Source: Pedobacter roseus
GTDB taxonomy: Bacteria; Bacteroidota; Bacteroidia; Sphingobacteriales; Sphingobacteriaceae
Assembly (NCBI RefSeq): GCF_014395225.1
Contig: NZ_CP060723.1
Coordinates: 62,001-126,000 of the forward strand
Direction of reading: 5' to 3'
DNA: 64,000 bases
Within the stretch, counting starts at the first letter, position 1. The number at the start of each line of letters is the position of its first letter. Position numbers and translations under genes: made by a program. Below the pieces are notes generated by a model, which was not told where the DNA came from, made no database searches, and saw nothing but the letters and a program-made list of their open reading frames with translations. This document shows, piece after piece, positions 1 to 8,532 of the stretch.

Positions 1-17
1 CATACTATTCTAATAGT

Positions 18-237
18 TTGTCATCCTGAGGGATAATTATTTCATAAAATCAATATAAAAGACAGATCTTTTTGGTAAAATGGGAGGCTGCGCGAGATCG
101 TCATTCCCAACCCGATAGCTATCGGGTCGATTGGGAATCGTAATGCTTTAGTATGGCTTGTAAATTGCATTAAGATTCCCGCCTGCGCGGGATTGACGGA
201 TCGTTTTAAATGATTCTTCATTCCTTTCAGAATGACA
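18..237. repeat. Fold-back intergenic repeat
   Basis: The outer arms are TTGTCATCCTGAGGG near 18 and its near-complement ending in AGAATGACAA near 237. An inner palindrome CCCGATAGCTATCGGG lies near 110-126. The element belongs to the same loose GTCATT/AATGAC family seen near 4.7, 9.3 and 13.3 kb. A 69-codon open frame across it is composed of repeat sequence, and I do not call it a gene. Confidence 0.5.
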
Positions 238-250
238 ATACAGAATGCCA

Positions 251-1045
251 CTATAATATCGATCTTACCAATCCTCCTTCTACCCTGATGGCCGCGCCAT
301 TTGTTCCAGAAGCTAAAGGACTTGAATAAAATGTTACTGCATTTGCAATTTCGCTTACATCCAAAAAGCGTTGTAATAATGAAGTTGGGCGCATATTTTT
401 AAAGAAATCAGTTTCTACTTCTCCAACAGTTATGTTTCCTTTTTTTGCTAAATCCTCAATAAAACCTCCAACACCTTTTGATTTGGTTGGTCCAGGTAAA
501 ATGGAGTTAACGGTTACTTGCGTTCCCTTGGTGAGTTCGGCCAGACCGCGGCTAACTGCAAGTTGTGCCGTTTTAGTCAAACCGTAGTGGATCATTTCGT
601 CGGGGATAAATACGGCCGATTCGCTCGAAATAAAAATAATCCTGCCCCAGTTTTTCTTTAGCATTTTCGGAAACAGCTCGCGCGACAAACGAATGCCGCT
701 CATTACATTGACTTCAAAAAACCTGAACCAGTCTTCATCAGTAATTTCTTCAAAAGCTTTGGGTTCAAAAATACCTGCATTATTGATGAGGATGTCAATT
801 TCAGGAAGTTGTGCAATGAGCCTGCTTACTTCTTCTGCATTTGAAAAATCGGCGGCTATACCCGAAACAGTTCCACTCCCTGCCATACCTTCCAAATCTT
901 TTACAGCCTCATCTACGCTGCCTTGCGATCGGCCATTGATGATTACATTTACACCTTCTTTTAACAAGCTCTCGGCAATTGCGAATCCAATACCTGCGGT
1001 AGAGCCACTTATAAAAGCTGTTTTATTCTTTAATTGTAAATCCAT
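251..1045 (-). CDS. SDR family oxidoreductase
   Basis: This is a classical short-chain dehydrogenase/reductase of about 264 aa that probably reduces a carbonyl or oxidises an alcohol with NAD(P)H; the substrate is unknown. The Rossmann glycine motif reads SGSTAGIG near the N-terminus. NNAG follows in the middle, then ISSES with the catalytic Ser, and YGLTK with the Tyr and Lys. I chose the ATG whose product begins MDLQLKNK because the ~28 residues in frame upstream do not match the SDR fold. The gene is transcribed alone on the minus strand, with the lipoprotein gene divergent from it. The family call is firm and the specific function is not. Confidence 0.9.
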   Translation of the reverse strand: MDLQLKNKTAFISGSTAGIGFAIAESLLKEGVNVIINGRSQGSVDEAVKDLEGMAGSGTVSGIAADFSNAEEVSRLIAQLPEIDILINNAGIFEPKAFEEITDEDWFRFFEVNVMSGIRLSRELFPKMLKKNWGRIIFISSESAVFIPDEMIHYGLTKTAQLAVSRGLAELTKGTQVTVNSILPGPTKSKGVGGFIEDLAKKGNITVGEVETDFFKNMRPTSLLQRFLDVSEIANAVTFYSSPLASGTNGAAIRVEGGLVRSIL

Positions 1046-1232
1046 TTTGATTAAATAATGTTGATGATCAAATTTGAGTTGCCCTGTGGCATATACAAAC
1101 TGAACAATTTTCTGGTGAAAATGTGTCATAAGAATATGCTAAAATCAATTATAGTAATTAGTTAATCGGGGCATCATTTTTGAATAAGCAGAGGTCGGAA
1201 ACAAAAAAATCATCCTAAACGTAATCAACCCC

Positions 1233-1871
1233 ATGAAAAAAACAGCAATTGCCCTCGTACTTGGAGTGGCCCTGGTTTCTTGTAATAATAAGGAAAAGAA
1301 AACAGCGGAAAATCCTAATGACAGCATTTCAACCACAACTGTTGAACAGCCTAAAGCTAGCGGAAGCGTTAGCACTACAAATGTTGATTGGGAAAGCATT
1401 CCCGAAGCAAAAGAAATCGGCAACTTTCCTTTTTTCAAACCTTCTAAAGAATTTAAAATTTTAGATGAGAAAGATGGCCTATCGGAAGTTTTTGAAAATG
1501 AAAAACTGGAAAACTATACGGGTAAGGATGTGTATACTACAGAAGGAAAACTTGGCGTACTGGTTTTTGAAAATGTGGATGGCCAAAATTTCAGCCGAAG
1601 TTTATTCGAAAAAAATATTAACGATTATATGACCAAAATAGGGGCGAAGCAACTATACAAAGGCGATTATCCGGCTAATGAAACCGCGAACGAGGCCTTG
1701 AGGGATAAACTGAAAGAAAACTTATGGAATGGTAAACACCGTACAATCGGTTTATCAGATGATGAACCTTTTGCGGTTTATGCTTTTAAAAATAATGGTA
1801 AAAATTATGTCGTTAACGTGCAGTATAACTCTGCCCAAGGTTATATTTTTATCATGGAGCTGAAAGCTTAA
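1233..1871 (+). CDS. Hypothetical lipoprotein
   Basis: The product is a 212-aa secreted protein. It starts MKK, followed by a short hydrophobic stretch and a lipobox ending LVSC at about residue 17, so it should be a signal peptidase II substrate anchored in a membrane. A low-complexity Ser/Thr-rich linker (about residues 20-50) precedes a soluble domain rich in Lys, Glu and Phe. I do not recognise the domain. The gene stands alone, divergent from the SDR upstream, with a T-rich stretch downstream near 1920-1935. Lipoprotein status is seen in the sequence; no function is assigned. Confidence 0.8.
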   Translation: MKKTAIALVLGVALVSCNNKEKKTAENPNDSISTTTVEQPKASGSVSTTNVDWESIPEAKEIGNFPFFKPSKEFKILDEKDGLSEVFENEKLENYTGKDVYTTEGKLGVLVFENVDGQNFSRSLFEKNINDYMTKIGAKQLYKGDYPANETANEALRDKLKENLWNGKHRTIGLSDDEPFAVYAFKNNGKNYVVNVQYNSAQGYIFIMELKA

Positions 1872-2010
1872 ACAATAAATAAACTGCCTTAAAACAAAAC
1901 AGACCTTGCTTTTGCAAAGTCTGTTTTATAAATTGTTTTTCGGTAGATATAAGTAAAGAACAAGCTTGTCTTTATATTGTTTTAAAAATGTGAAATAAAT
2001 GGCTGATCTT

Positions 2011-2553
2011 TTAAGCTGTTTTCAGTTTGATGATGCGCCTGATCCTGCCGAAACGTTTTTCAAGTTTTGCAGCCTTTTCTTCCAACATAGGCTTGTTTAT
2101 TAGCTTTCCGCCTTTGAGGGTAGCACCTATTAAAATTCCGCCAGAAATTAGCACAAAGTTTTTTATAATATATTGACCTAGTAGTGTAGGTACAAGTACA
2201 GAATGGTAAAAGGTTTCGTGCGGGAAAAAGATCAGCGGAAGAAATGTTCCGGCCATCTGCATATACAATAAAATCAGGGTAAGTCTGAGCCATGCTTTGG
2301 TAATTAAACCCAAACCGATAATACACTCCCAAATGGCAAGTATTGGCATAGATGTGTGTGGTTTTACCCATCCAAAAGTGAGTTTAAGGATGGTACGGCC
2401 TGCAATTTCTTCAGCAGAGCTTAGGCCCGGAAAAAATTTAAGTACACCGAACCAAATAAATATAATGCCAAGGCTGATCCGTAAAATGTTGATCCCATTC
2501 CGCGCCTTCCAGGCCACAATTCTTGCTTCTGTTTTTCCGCTAATACTGAACAT
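2011..2553 (-). CDS. DoxX-like inner-membrane protein
   Basis: This 180-aa protein has about four hydrophobic helices. The first carries the pattern LRISLGIIFIWFGVLKFF, typical of DoxX-type membrane proteins, and is followed by a loop containing SSAEEIA. A basic C-terminal tail (KLEKRFGRIRRIIKLK) should face the cytoplasm. DoxX relatives are linked to thiol or quinone redox chemistry, but the physiological role here cannot be read from sequence. The gene is monocistronic. The region upstream (about 2560-2760) has no further gene that I can support. Confidence 0.75.
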   Translation of the reverse strand: MFSISGKTEARIVAWKARNGINILRISLGIIFIWFGVLKFFPGLSSAEEIAGRTILKLTFGWVKPHTSMPILAIWECIIGLGLITKAWLRLTLILLYMQMAGTFLPLIFFPHETFYHSVLVPTLLGQYIIKNFVLISGGILIGATLKGGKLINKPMLEEKAAKLEKRFGRIRRIIKLKTA

Positions 2554-2764
2554 GTTTTAGGTTTTGTATCAGCATATACGGGGATAAGCGGCCTATAGTT
2601 TACTTCGAATAGTGGTTACTTACACGCGCAGGATGTTAAGAAATTTGATTTTTTTCTAAAGCCGTATGCTAATGGCGCAGAATGAAAGTATTTTTTAAAA
2701 ATGAAAAATTAGATTTTAGGGATAATCTAACATTATAGTTTGCAAGCAAGCGCACCGCAATATA

Positions 2765-3133
2765 TTAATTGCCTTTGCTCAACTGGCGATCTACTTTTTT
2801 AAGCAGATCAAAAATATCAAAAGGTTTGGCAATAAAATCTTCCGCTTTACAATCACGCCGCATTTCATTTAGTCCTGCATGGGCACTCATCATCATAATT
2901 GGGATACCTTTAGTGGCTTCATTGTTTTTCAGGTTATCGCAAACCGCTAAGCCATTGCCGTCCGGTAGCCTTACATCAAGTAAATATAAATCCTGCGATC
3001 CTTTATCTTCAAAGGCCATAAAATCCTTTACGTTAGAGAATCCATATACTTCATATTGTTCATCGGTCAATATCATTTCGATAATCTCACGTATTCCCTC
3101 ATCATCCTCCAATAAACATATTTTTTTTCCCAT
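2765..3133 (-). CDS. Stand-alone response-regulator receiver protein
   Basis: This is a single CheY-like receiver domain of about 122 aa with no output domain. Key residues are visible: the acidic pair in LLEDDEG, the phospho-acceptor Asp in LLDVRLPDGNG, the Ser of MMSAHAG, and the conserved Lys in IAKPFD. The chosen start gives MGKKICL; an in-frame ATG seven codons upstream is also possible. No histidine kinase is adjacent, so the partner is unknown. It may act by protein-protein interaction or as a phosphorelay intermediate. Confidence 0.85.
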   Translation of the reverse strand: MGKKICLLEDDEGIREIIEMILTDEQYEVYGFSNVKDFMAFEDKGSQDLYLLDVRLPDGNGLAVCDNLKNNEATKGIPIMMMSAHAGLNEMRRDCKAEDFIAKPFDIFDLLKKVDRQLSKGN

Positions 3134-3250
3134 AGTACAAAATTCTTTACCCATTAAGTGATTAGCAATAAAATTTAACACCTAAAGCGTAATAAAGTTT
3201 TGTATTGTTGATGATTTACTAAATAAATAAAAATTTAGGGTTAAAATCTG

Positions 3251-3820
3251 TTAAATCTGTTTTCTGATCCGGGATAAAGATTGTGGCGTTATGCCCAGGT
3301 ACGAGGCGGTATCTGTTAAGGAAACCCGTCGTGCAATATCAGCCTGTCGGTTCATAAATAAACGGTATCTGCTGGCAGAATCCTGTCCTAAATAGATATT
3401 TCTGATATTGATTTTATCGATTAAAGCCTGTTGTGTAATCTGATTAATCAGTGTTTGGAGATCGGGTACCTGCTTGTAAAGGTTTAAGAGTGCGTTTCTA
3501 TTGATACGATATACTTCGCAATTACAGGCGGCCTGAATACATTCCTCTGCCGGCACCTGATTATGAAAACTGTTCAGTATGGTACAAAACTGATTTTCCT
3601 TTAAAAAATAATGGGTTACTTCATTTCCTTTTTCATTCCGGATTACAATTCTGAGTACACCATCTGCAATAAAAAAAAGTTCTTTATTGATACTGCCCGG
3701 CGCTGATAGTTCTTCTCCTTCTTTAAAAGTTTTAGATGTAAAAGCGGCTTCAATTTGGTGTTCTGCCAATGCTGAAAATGGATGATACTGGTTAAGAAAG
3801 CGGGTAAGTTGATTAGACAT
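3251..3820 (-). CDS. Crp/Fnr family transcriptional regulator
   Basis: The protein is about 189 aa. An N-terminal cyclic-nucleotide-binding-like beta-roll runs to about residue 120 (FKEGEELSAPG, then FFIADGVLRI). A C-terminal winged-helix follows, with a recognition region reading LTDTASYLGITPQSLSRIRK. No Fnr cysteine cluster is present. The start is the ATG giving MSNQLTRF; the twelve residues upstream in frame are hydrophobic and probably untranslated. The gene is divergent from the SDR at 3927, and a perfect palindrome lies between them, so it probably controls that gene and itself. Confidence 0.87.
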   Translation of the reverse strand: MSNQLTRFLNQYHPFSALAEHQIEAAFTSKTFKEGEELSAPGSINKELFFIADGVLRIVIRNEKGNEVTHYFLKENQFCTILNSFHNQVPAEECIQAACNCEVYRINRNALLNLYKQVPDLQTLINQITQQALIDKINIRNIYLGQDSASRYRLFMNRQADIARRVSLTDTASYLGITPQSLSRIRKQI

Positions 3821-3865
3821 TGGGATTGCTATAAATAGGATAAGAAATATAATCACTAACCGAAT

Positions 3866-3879
3866 TTACCAATTGGTAA
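3866..3879. promoter_or_regulatory. Palindromic operator candidate between crp-like gene and SDR
   Basis: TTACCAATTGGTAA is a perfect 14-bp palindrome in the 106-bp divergent intergenic region. It lies 46 bp before the regulator start and 47 bp before the SDR start. Its placement between two divergent genes suggests an operator. It does not resemble the TGTGA-N6-TCACA consensus of Crp, so the binding protein could be a different regulator. Confidence 0.5.
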
Positions 3880-3926
3880 GTAGATTGGCGGCCGATATCC
3901 TAAAATTTGCATCAAATTACAACATC

Positions 3927-4667
3927 ATGAAAATAAAAGCAAATGAATTTACACTGGAAGGCAAAACAGTGATCATACTGGGCGGAAGCTCAGGTTTAGG
4001 ATTAGCAACAGCCCTAGCTGCGGCGCAGGATGGTGCGAAAGTAATAATCGTATCTGGCAATCAAAACAGGATCAATGAGGCCTTAAAATCACTACCCGAA
4101 AATTGTAGCGGTTTGGCGGTTGATTTAAGCAGGGAAGAAAATATTAAAGATTTTTTTAATTCGGTAGCACCTTTCGATCATTTGGTATATACTGCAGGCG
4201 AAAACCTGACTTTACACACTATTGATGAAACTGATATTGAAACCGCCAGACAATTTTTTAATTTAAGATATTGGGGCGCTTTTGCTGCGGTTAAATATGG
4301 AGCGGAGAAAATTAATGCAGGTGGATCTATCAATTTAACAGGAGGAACGGCCAGTCCGAGGCCTGGCGCTGGCTGGGCAGTAGCTGCTAGTATCTGCGCT
4401 GCAATGGAAGGTTTTACACGGGCAATGGCCGTAGAACTTGCACCGTTAAGGGTGAACCTGGTAGCTCCGGGGGTTGTTAAAACCAATTTGTGGAATAGCA
4501 TGAACGAAGTTGACCGGAATAACTTGTATGCCAGTGTTGCCGAGAGCCTGCCTGTAAAGCGGATAGGCGAAGCCAGCGATATTGCACAAACATTCTTATA
4601 TACCATGAAACAGCAATATTGTACCGGGCAGGTTATTTATGTTGATGGAGGTTTGGTGTTAGTTTAA
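3927..4667 (+). CDS. SDR family oxidoreductase with atypical active site
   Basis: This is a 246-aa SDR from the ATG giving MKIKANEF. The cofactor motif is LGGSSGLGLA and the usual NNAG is replaced by YTAGEN. Where classical SDRs have YxxxK, this one reads RPGAGWAVAASICAAMEG, so the catalytic Tyr and Lys are missing from their usual positions. The C-terminal YVDGGLVLV is typical of SDRs. Related Tyr-less SDRs exist in other bacteria. Catalysis may use other residues or be absent. It is divergent from the Crp/Fnr gene, and a terminator-like hairpin lies just downstream. Confidence 0.85.
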   Translation: MKIKANEFTLEGKTVIILGGSSGLGLATALAAAQDGAKVIIVSGNQNRINEALKSLPENCSGLAVDLSREENIKDFFNSVAPFDHLVYTAGENLTLHTIDETDIETARQFFNLRYWGAFAAVKYGAEKINAGGSINLTGGTASPRPGAGWAVAASICAAMEGFTRAMAVELAPLRVNLVAPGVVKTNLWNSMNEVDRNNLYASVAESLPVKRIGEASDIAQTFLYTMKQQYCTGQVIYVDGGLVLV

Positions 4668-4682
4668 ATTGGTTGCAAATAG

Positions 4683-4733
4683 AAAAAATCGTCATTCCGA
4701 TCCTGAATATTCGGGATTGAAATGACGATTTTT
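4683..4733. terminator. Bidirectional terminator-like hairpin
   Basis: Arms AAAAATCGTCATT and AATGACGATTTTT form a near-perfect stem, with an inner palindrome around GAATATTC. A-rich and T-rich flanks let it act in both directions. It sits between the convergent genes ending at 4667 and 4748. Confidence 0.7.
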
Positions 4734-4747
4734 AGACATCAGGTGAG

Positions 4748-5101
4748 CTACCGTTTTGCTACTTTAAGTTGGGTAGCTAAAAGCACCCCTCCAAGGGCAG
4801 CGGTTAGGAATACACCTTCAAAAATCAATAAACGTTTTTTCTTTTTCAGGCCCCGGTAAAAAGAATGTGCGGCTATAACACCAAGGCTAATAAATTCCAT
4901 ATTTCTTTGCGTCCTTTTCGAAGGGTCCTTGCTCTTGATTAAAGCAATACGCAATAATTGATCAACTAAACTTAGGTTTTTGGAAACGCCTTTTCTGATC
5001 TGTCTTTTGCTTGCAGAGGCGCCTAGTTGTTTAGCAGCTGTTTGTAGTCCGGTGGTAGTAATTTCATTAATTAAATGTGTTTTTGTTTCCCTTTTTTCCA
5101 T
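4748..5101 (-). CDS. Hypothetical small membrane-associated protein
   Basis: This 117-aa basic protein has a soluble N-terminal half (INEITTTGLQTAAKQLGAS) and one clear hydrophobic segment near the C-terminus (IFEGVFLTAALGGVLLATQL). The segment follows a Lys-rich stretch GLKKKKR that probably marks the cytoplasmic side. I do not recognise a family. It is convergent with the SDR upstream, and a repeat-filled region follows its start. Confidence 0.6.
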   Translation of the reverse strand: MEKRETKTHLINEITTTGLQTAAKQLGASASKRQIRKGVSKNLSLVDQLLRIALIKSKDPSKRTQRNMEFISLGVIAAHSFYRGLKKKKRLLIFEGVFLTAALGGVLLATQLKVAKR

Positions 5102-5260
5102 ACTTATTTTTCATTGGTTTCTATTATTTCAACTCAACTTAAGGGATATAGTTTTAACTAATGTAAGAAAATATTTGATTATCCGCCAGTTGGGAGGGCA
5201 GAGAGACGGGAGCAGAGGGCATAGAGTGGGGTGGATATTTTTTGCATTTTATCCCCGGTC

Positions 5261-5660
5261 TTCGGACTCCCGACTTTTCGGACTTCTTCCATTTTTAACC
5301 ACAAAGTACACGGAGAGAAAGGCACAGAGTTAAGAGCATAGTTATTATTATAAGCGCTTAACTGTTGCATCTTATCTTCGGACCTCCGACCTCTGACTTT
5401 TCGGACTTCTTCCATTTTTAACCACAAAGTACACGGAGAGAAAGGCACAGAGGGCACAGAGTTGGGACCATAGTTATTATTATAAGCGCTTAACTGTTGC
5501 ACCTTATCTTCGGACCTCCGACCTCTGACTTTTCGGACTTCTTCCATTTTTAACCACAAAGTACACGGAGAGAAAGGCACAGAGTTAGGAGCATAGTTAT
5601 TATTATAAGCGCTTGCCTATTGCACCTTATCTTCGGACCTCTGACCCTTGACTTTCATAC
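5261..5660. repeat. Three tandem ~116-131 bp direct repeats plus partial fourth
   Basis: Units begin CTTCGGACCTCCGACC at about 5261, 5377 and 5508, with a partial fourth at 5631. Each contains ACCACAAAGTACACGGAGAG and the block ATAAGCGCTTAACTGTTGCA. Unit lengths are about 116, 131 and 123 bp, differing mainly by a short GAGGGCACA-type insertion. Open frames across this block on the minus strand are repeat translations, not genes. Confidence 0.85.
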
Positions 5661-5695
5661 TATTTAATTATATTTGATTACTAATACCTCATAAT

Positions 5696-5857
5696 ATGTT
5701 ATTATTTGCAGTTCCATTATATTTTATTGCTTTTTTTGGCTGGATCATTTACGCCGCTTTTGTAAAGAAGAACCTTAAACAGAATATGCCCATGGTTTAT
5801 TTTGGCAGTGTATTTAGCCTGATCTGGGTAGTGATTGTAACGATAGCTTATCTTTAA
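5696..5857 (+). CDS. Small membrane protein (53 aa)
   Basis: The reading frame starts ATG at 5696 and ends TAA at 5855-5857. It encodes 53 aa, with one hydrophobic helix (LLFAVPLYFIAFFGWIIYAA), a basic loop KKNLKQN, and a second helix (VYFGSVFSLIWVVIVTIAYL). The two-helix hairpin layout and the 18-bp gap to the DinB gene suggest co-transcription. I do not recognise a family. It is short, but the amphipathic layout argues that it is real. Confidence 0.6.
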   Translation: MLLFAVPLYFIAFFGWIIYAAFVKKNLKQNMPMVYFGSVFSLIWVVIVTIAYL

Positions 5858-5875
5858 TTTATCGGCAATTCGAAT

Positions 5876-6397
5876 ATGGCGCAAAAATTGGAAGTTTGGC
5901 AAAGAGGGCCATTGCCCGATATCGATCCATTATTACAACCGGTTGCCCACGCACTTTTGCAGGCGCGGGAAGAAATTAATGAATACATGCATGAATTTCC
6001 GTTAGCACTACTTTGGGAACGCCCTGCAGGCATGGCCTCTACCGGTTTTCACCTTCAGCATTTAAGTGGGGTACTCGATCGGGTATTTACTTATGCCGGG
6101 GCCGAAGGATTATCCGAATTTCAGTTTTCACAATTAGCAGAAGAAGGCTCCGATAGTGCGGAAGGCTATACCGTAGCCAATCTGGTAGATCGTTTTAATC
6201 ATCAGGTCGACCTTGCGTTAGCGCAATTAAAAAATACAGATGTAAGTACATTACCCGATTTTAGGGGTATTGGTAGAGCAAAACTTCCATCAACGGTTAT
6301 TGGCCTGCTCTTCCATGCGGCAGAACATACCATGCGGCATGTAGGTCAGCTGATGGTTACCGTTGCTGTTGTGAAGAGAGATGAAGCAATTCATTAA
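5876..6397 (+). CDS. DinB-like four-helix protein
   Basis: This is a 173-aa DinB superfamily protein. The putative metal-binding histidines lie in HLQHLSGVLDR (about residue 61) and in HAAEHTMRHVGQLM (about residue 150), the usual spacing for the DinB bundle. Members are thought to bind a divalent metal and some are thiol-dependent transferases; the substrate is unknown here. It probably forms an operon with the small membrane protein upstream. Confidence 0.8.
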   Translation: MAQKLEVWQRGPLPDIDPLLQPVAHALLQAREEINEYMHEFPLALLWERPAGMASTGFHLQHLSGVLDRVFTYAGAEGLSEFQFSQLAEEGSDSAEGYTVANLVDRFNHQVDLALAQLKNTDVSTLPDFRGIGRAKLPSTVIGLLFHAAEHTMRHVGQLMVTVAVVKRDEAIH

Positions 6398-6616
6398 GGC
6401 TAAGTTTTAACCACAGATTTACACGGATCAACACAGATCTATATGCATCTATCTTTTCGTGTCTTTTTAACCACAGCGTTCGCAGAGTAAAGGCACAGAG
6501 GTCACAAAGCAGGGGGTGGGTAAAAAATTAATACTCTTTATCTTACCTCCTTATCTTCTGACCTCAGGCCTCTGACTTTTCAGACTCATTCCATCATCCC
6601 TCTTACCTTTTACATC
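6398..6616. repeat. Degenerate copies of the 5.3-kb repeat
   Basis: This 219-bp gap has no gene. It contains diverged pieces of the upstream tandem repeat: TTTTAACCACAG twice (near 6407 and 6467), AAAGGCACAGAG near 6489, and TTATCTTCTGACCTCAGGCC near 6551. The motifs occur in the same order as in the intact units. Confidence 0.6.
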
Positions 6617-7507
6617 CTACCTAAAATAATGTCCCTTTTCCATATCTGCAATCAAACCTATCTGAATTGGCTGCCAGTTTAAACTTTCGCGGGTAATCTT
6701 ATTCGATGCCGGGCAATCGATGCAGGCAAAACCGCTAAGCCATCCAAAATGTTCAGCTGCTTCTGCTGCGGGTACCGATACTACAGGAATGTTAAGCTGT
6801 TTACCGATGGTTTCAGCAATGGTTTTAAAGGTAATCGCTTCTTCGGCCACACCGTGATACCTGGCGCGTGGTGTTACATTTTCTAAAGCCAGCCTGTAAA
6901 GTACGGCTGCATCTAAACGGTGTACCGCTGTCCAACAATTAAGGCCTTCGCCAATGTAGGCTGAAAACCCTTTTTCGCGCGCAATATTAATCAGCATAGG
7001 TATAAAGCCATAATCCCCCTCATCATGGACCGATGGTGATAAACGTACTACGGCAGTACGTACACCAAGCGCTGCAACAGCGTCGGCGGTTTGTTCTGAT
7101 ACCCGTGGGTGGACAGATACGCCCGGAGCTGGAATAATCGCTTCGGTAGCCACGCTGCCCGGACTTACCAGGGCAGTGCCCGAGGTTACAATAAAAGGAC
7201 GGTTGGAACCAGCCAGTTCGGCCCCAATAGCTTCGATAGCAAGTTTATCTACCTCGCACATTTCTTTATAGCGTGTAAAATCGTGGATAAATCCGGTATG
7301 GATTATGCCATCAGCTGCCGCTGCGCCACGGCGGAGGCTATCTAAATCGGTAAGGTCGCCGCGATGTACCTCCGCACCCGCCTCAATTAACGCATTGGCC
7401 GAAGCATCTGAGCGGGCCAAACCTAAAACCTGGTGACCAGCACCTATTAATTCTTTAACTACTGCGGAACCTACAAAACCTGTGGCTCCTGTTACAAATA
7501 CACGCAT
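6617..7507 (-). CDS. NAD(P)-dependent epimerase/dehydratase-type extended SDR
   Basis: This 296-aa protein starts MRVFVTGATGFVGSAV, the extended-SDR glycine motif. It is followed by a GARSD-like strand (LGLARSDASANAL) and HRGDLTDLDSL. The classical YxxxK is not obvious in its usual place, which is common in the atypical SDR group near NmrA or nucleoside-diphosphate-sugar epimerases. Its role is probably an NAD(P)H-dependent reductase of unknown substrate. It is a single gene, and a long repeat-rich gap lies upstream. Confidence 0.82.
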   Translation of the reverse strand: MRVFVTGATGFVGSAVVKELIGAGHQVLGLARSDASANALIEAGAEVHRGDLTDLDSLRRGAAAADGIIHTGFIHDFTRYKEMCEVDKLAIEAIGAELAGSNRPFIVTSGTALVSPGSVATEAIIPAPGVSVHPRVSEQTADAVAALGVRTAVVRLSPSVHDEGDYGFIPMLINIAREKGFSAYIGEGLNCWTAVHRLDAAVLYRLALENVTPRARYHGVAEEAITFKTIAETIGKQLNIPVVSVPAAEAAEHFGWLSGFACIDCPASNKITRESLNWQPIQIGLIADMEKGHYFR

Positions 7508-7685
7508 GATTGATTTTTTTATTTAAACAATAATTTAACTTTTTGATGAAGCAAATATCGGGTGAGTGCTGAAGATTGATTTAGCCAAATCAGTTGATGT
7601 TGTAGCCAAAAACCATAGATAGGATTGCTTTGAGCTTTAGTGATATGCTTTTTTGAGAAAATCAAAAACAGAAGCTTTTAGGATA

Positions 7686-7925
7686 CAGCAGTCCCGCTCC
7701 AGCTTCTGCTCCCGATGAAAAATCGGGGCATCCCGCTTTGATCGGGTTTAGGTGGCAAGGTAATGTGGAAATATTTAGGGTTGCAAAACCCGGAAGTAAA
7801 ATTATTAATGCACCATGCAAGTTAACCGTAAATAGCATCCAAAACCAGGCTGCTTAAACCTGATTGCAGCGGTAGCTCCCGATTTTTTCCGATCGGGACT
7901 ACAAGCAAAAAGCAGGACTAACCTT
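7686..7925. repeat. Long inverted repeat with CCCGAT hairpins
   Basis: The 545-bp gap between 7507 and 8053 carries no gene that I can support. It holds two hairpins, CCCGAT/ATCGGG (7711-7727) and TCCCGAT/ATCGGGA (7877-7898). Their flanks (GCAGTCCCGCT... and AGCAGGACTAAC) are partly complementary, so the whole forms a long imperfect fold-back typical of dispersed intergenic repeats. Confidence 0.55.
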
Positions 7926-8052
7926 AAATAGAGCTGCTGCCTCTGCTTTCCAAATCAAATGGGCTATATTTTTAATTGCTCACTTTCGTTTAAAATTAAC
8001 AACAGACTTTTTAGGAATTCCTGTTTGGCATTTGATGCTACGGTAAGTAATC

Positions 8053-8442
8053 TTAATTTAAACTCTCCTCAACGGTCAAAACCTCTTTTTGATTGATGTG
8101 CGTACGATACATGTTTCCCCAGGCCGACATGGCATCAAGCATCGTCCTCATGGTGCGTCCCAAATCTGTTAACTGATATTCTACCCTGGGCGGCACTTCG
8201 GGGAAAACCATACGGGTAATGATCTGGTCTTTTTCCAGTTCTCTCAATTGTGCTACCAACATCCGTTCAGATATGCCTTCAATGTCCTTTTTAAGCTGGC
8301 CATAACGCATGGTGCCATGAGCTAAACGGCATAATATAGCTGGTTTCCACCTGCCGCCAATTACAGCGAGGGAAGCAGACATGCCGCAGCTATCGATCAT
8401 CATTTTTTCGTTCAGGGCATTGGTTGAAGTTTCTTTTCTCAT
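8053..8442 (-). CDS. HxlR family transcriptional regulator
   Basis: This 129-aa winged-helix regulator has the HxlR signature: an N-terminal Cys in DSCGMSASLAVIGGRWKPAI, then LSHGTMRYGQL-like sequence (RLAHGTMRYGQLKKDIEGIS), then RMLVAQLRELEKDQII and the wing VEYQLTDLGRTM. Such proteins often sense electrophiles or redox stress through the N-terminal Cys. It is divergent from the SDR at 8533, with an operator-like palindrome beside its start. It probably represses itself and the SDR. Confidence 0.9.
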   Translation of the reverse strand: MRKETSTNALNEKMMIDSCGMSASLAVIGGRWKPAILCRLAHGTMRYGQLKKDIEGISERMLVAQLRELEKDQIITRMVFPEVPPRVEYQLTDLGRTMRTMLDAMSAWGNMYRTHINQKEVLTVEESLN

Positions 8443-8453
8443 TTCTAACTTTT

Positions 8454-8470
8454 TTGTTAGTACCTAACAA
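8454..8470. promoter_or_regulatory. Palindromic operator candidate for the HxlR regulator
   Basis: TTGTTAG-TAC-CTAACAA has perfect 7-bp arms around a 3-nt centre. It lies 11 bp upstream of the hxlR-like start and between that start and a candidate promoter box, a layout expected for autorepression. Confidence 0.6.
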
Positions 8471-8485
8471 TTTGTTGCTTACTCT

Positions 8486-8493
8486 CAAATGTA
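8486..8493 (-). promoter_or_regulatory. Bacteroidota-type -7 box for the HxlR gene
   Basis: On the minus strand the sequence reads TACATTTG, an exact match to the Bacteroidota TAnnTTTG -7 element. It sits about 45 bp before the regulator start. No convincing -33 TTTG was found at the usual spacing. Confidence 0.35.
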
Positions 8494-8532
8494 CAGTATC
8501 TGTTTTAATTTAGCAGAAAATTTAAGAATCAG

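Noticed and set aside
5179..5580. 133-codon minus-strand open frame over the tandem repeats
   Set aside because: Its product is just the repeat translated several times, with no independent coding signal.
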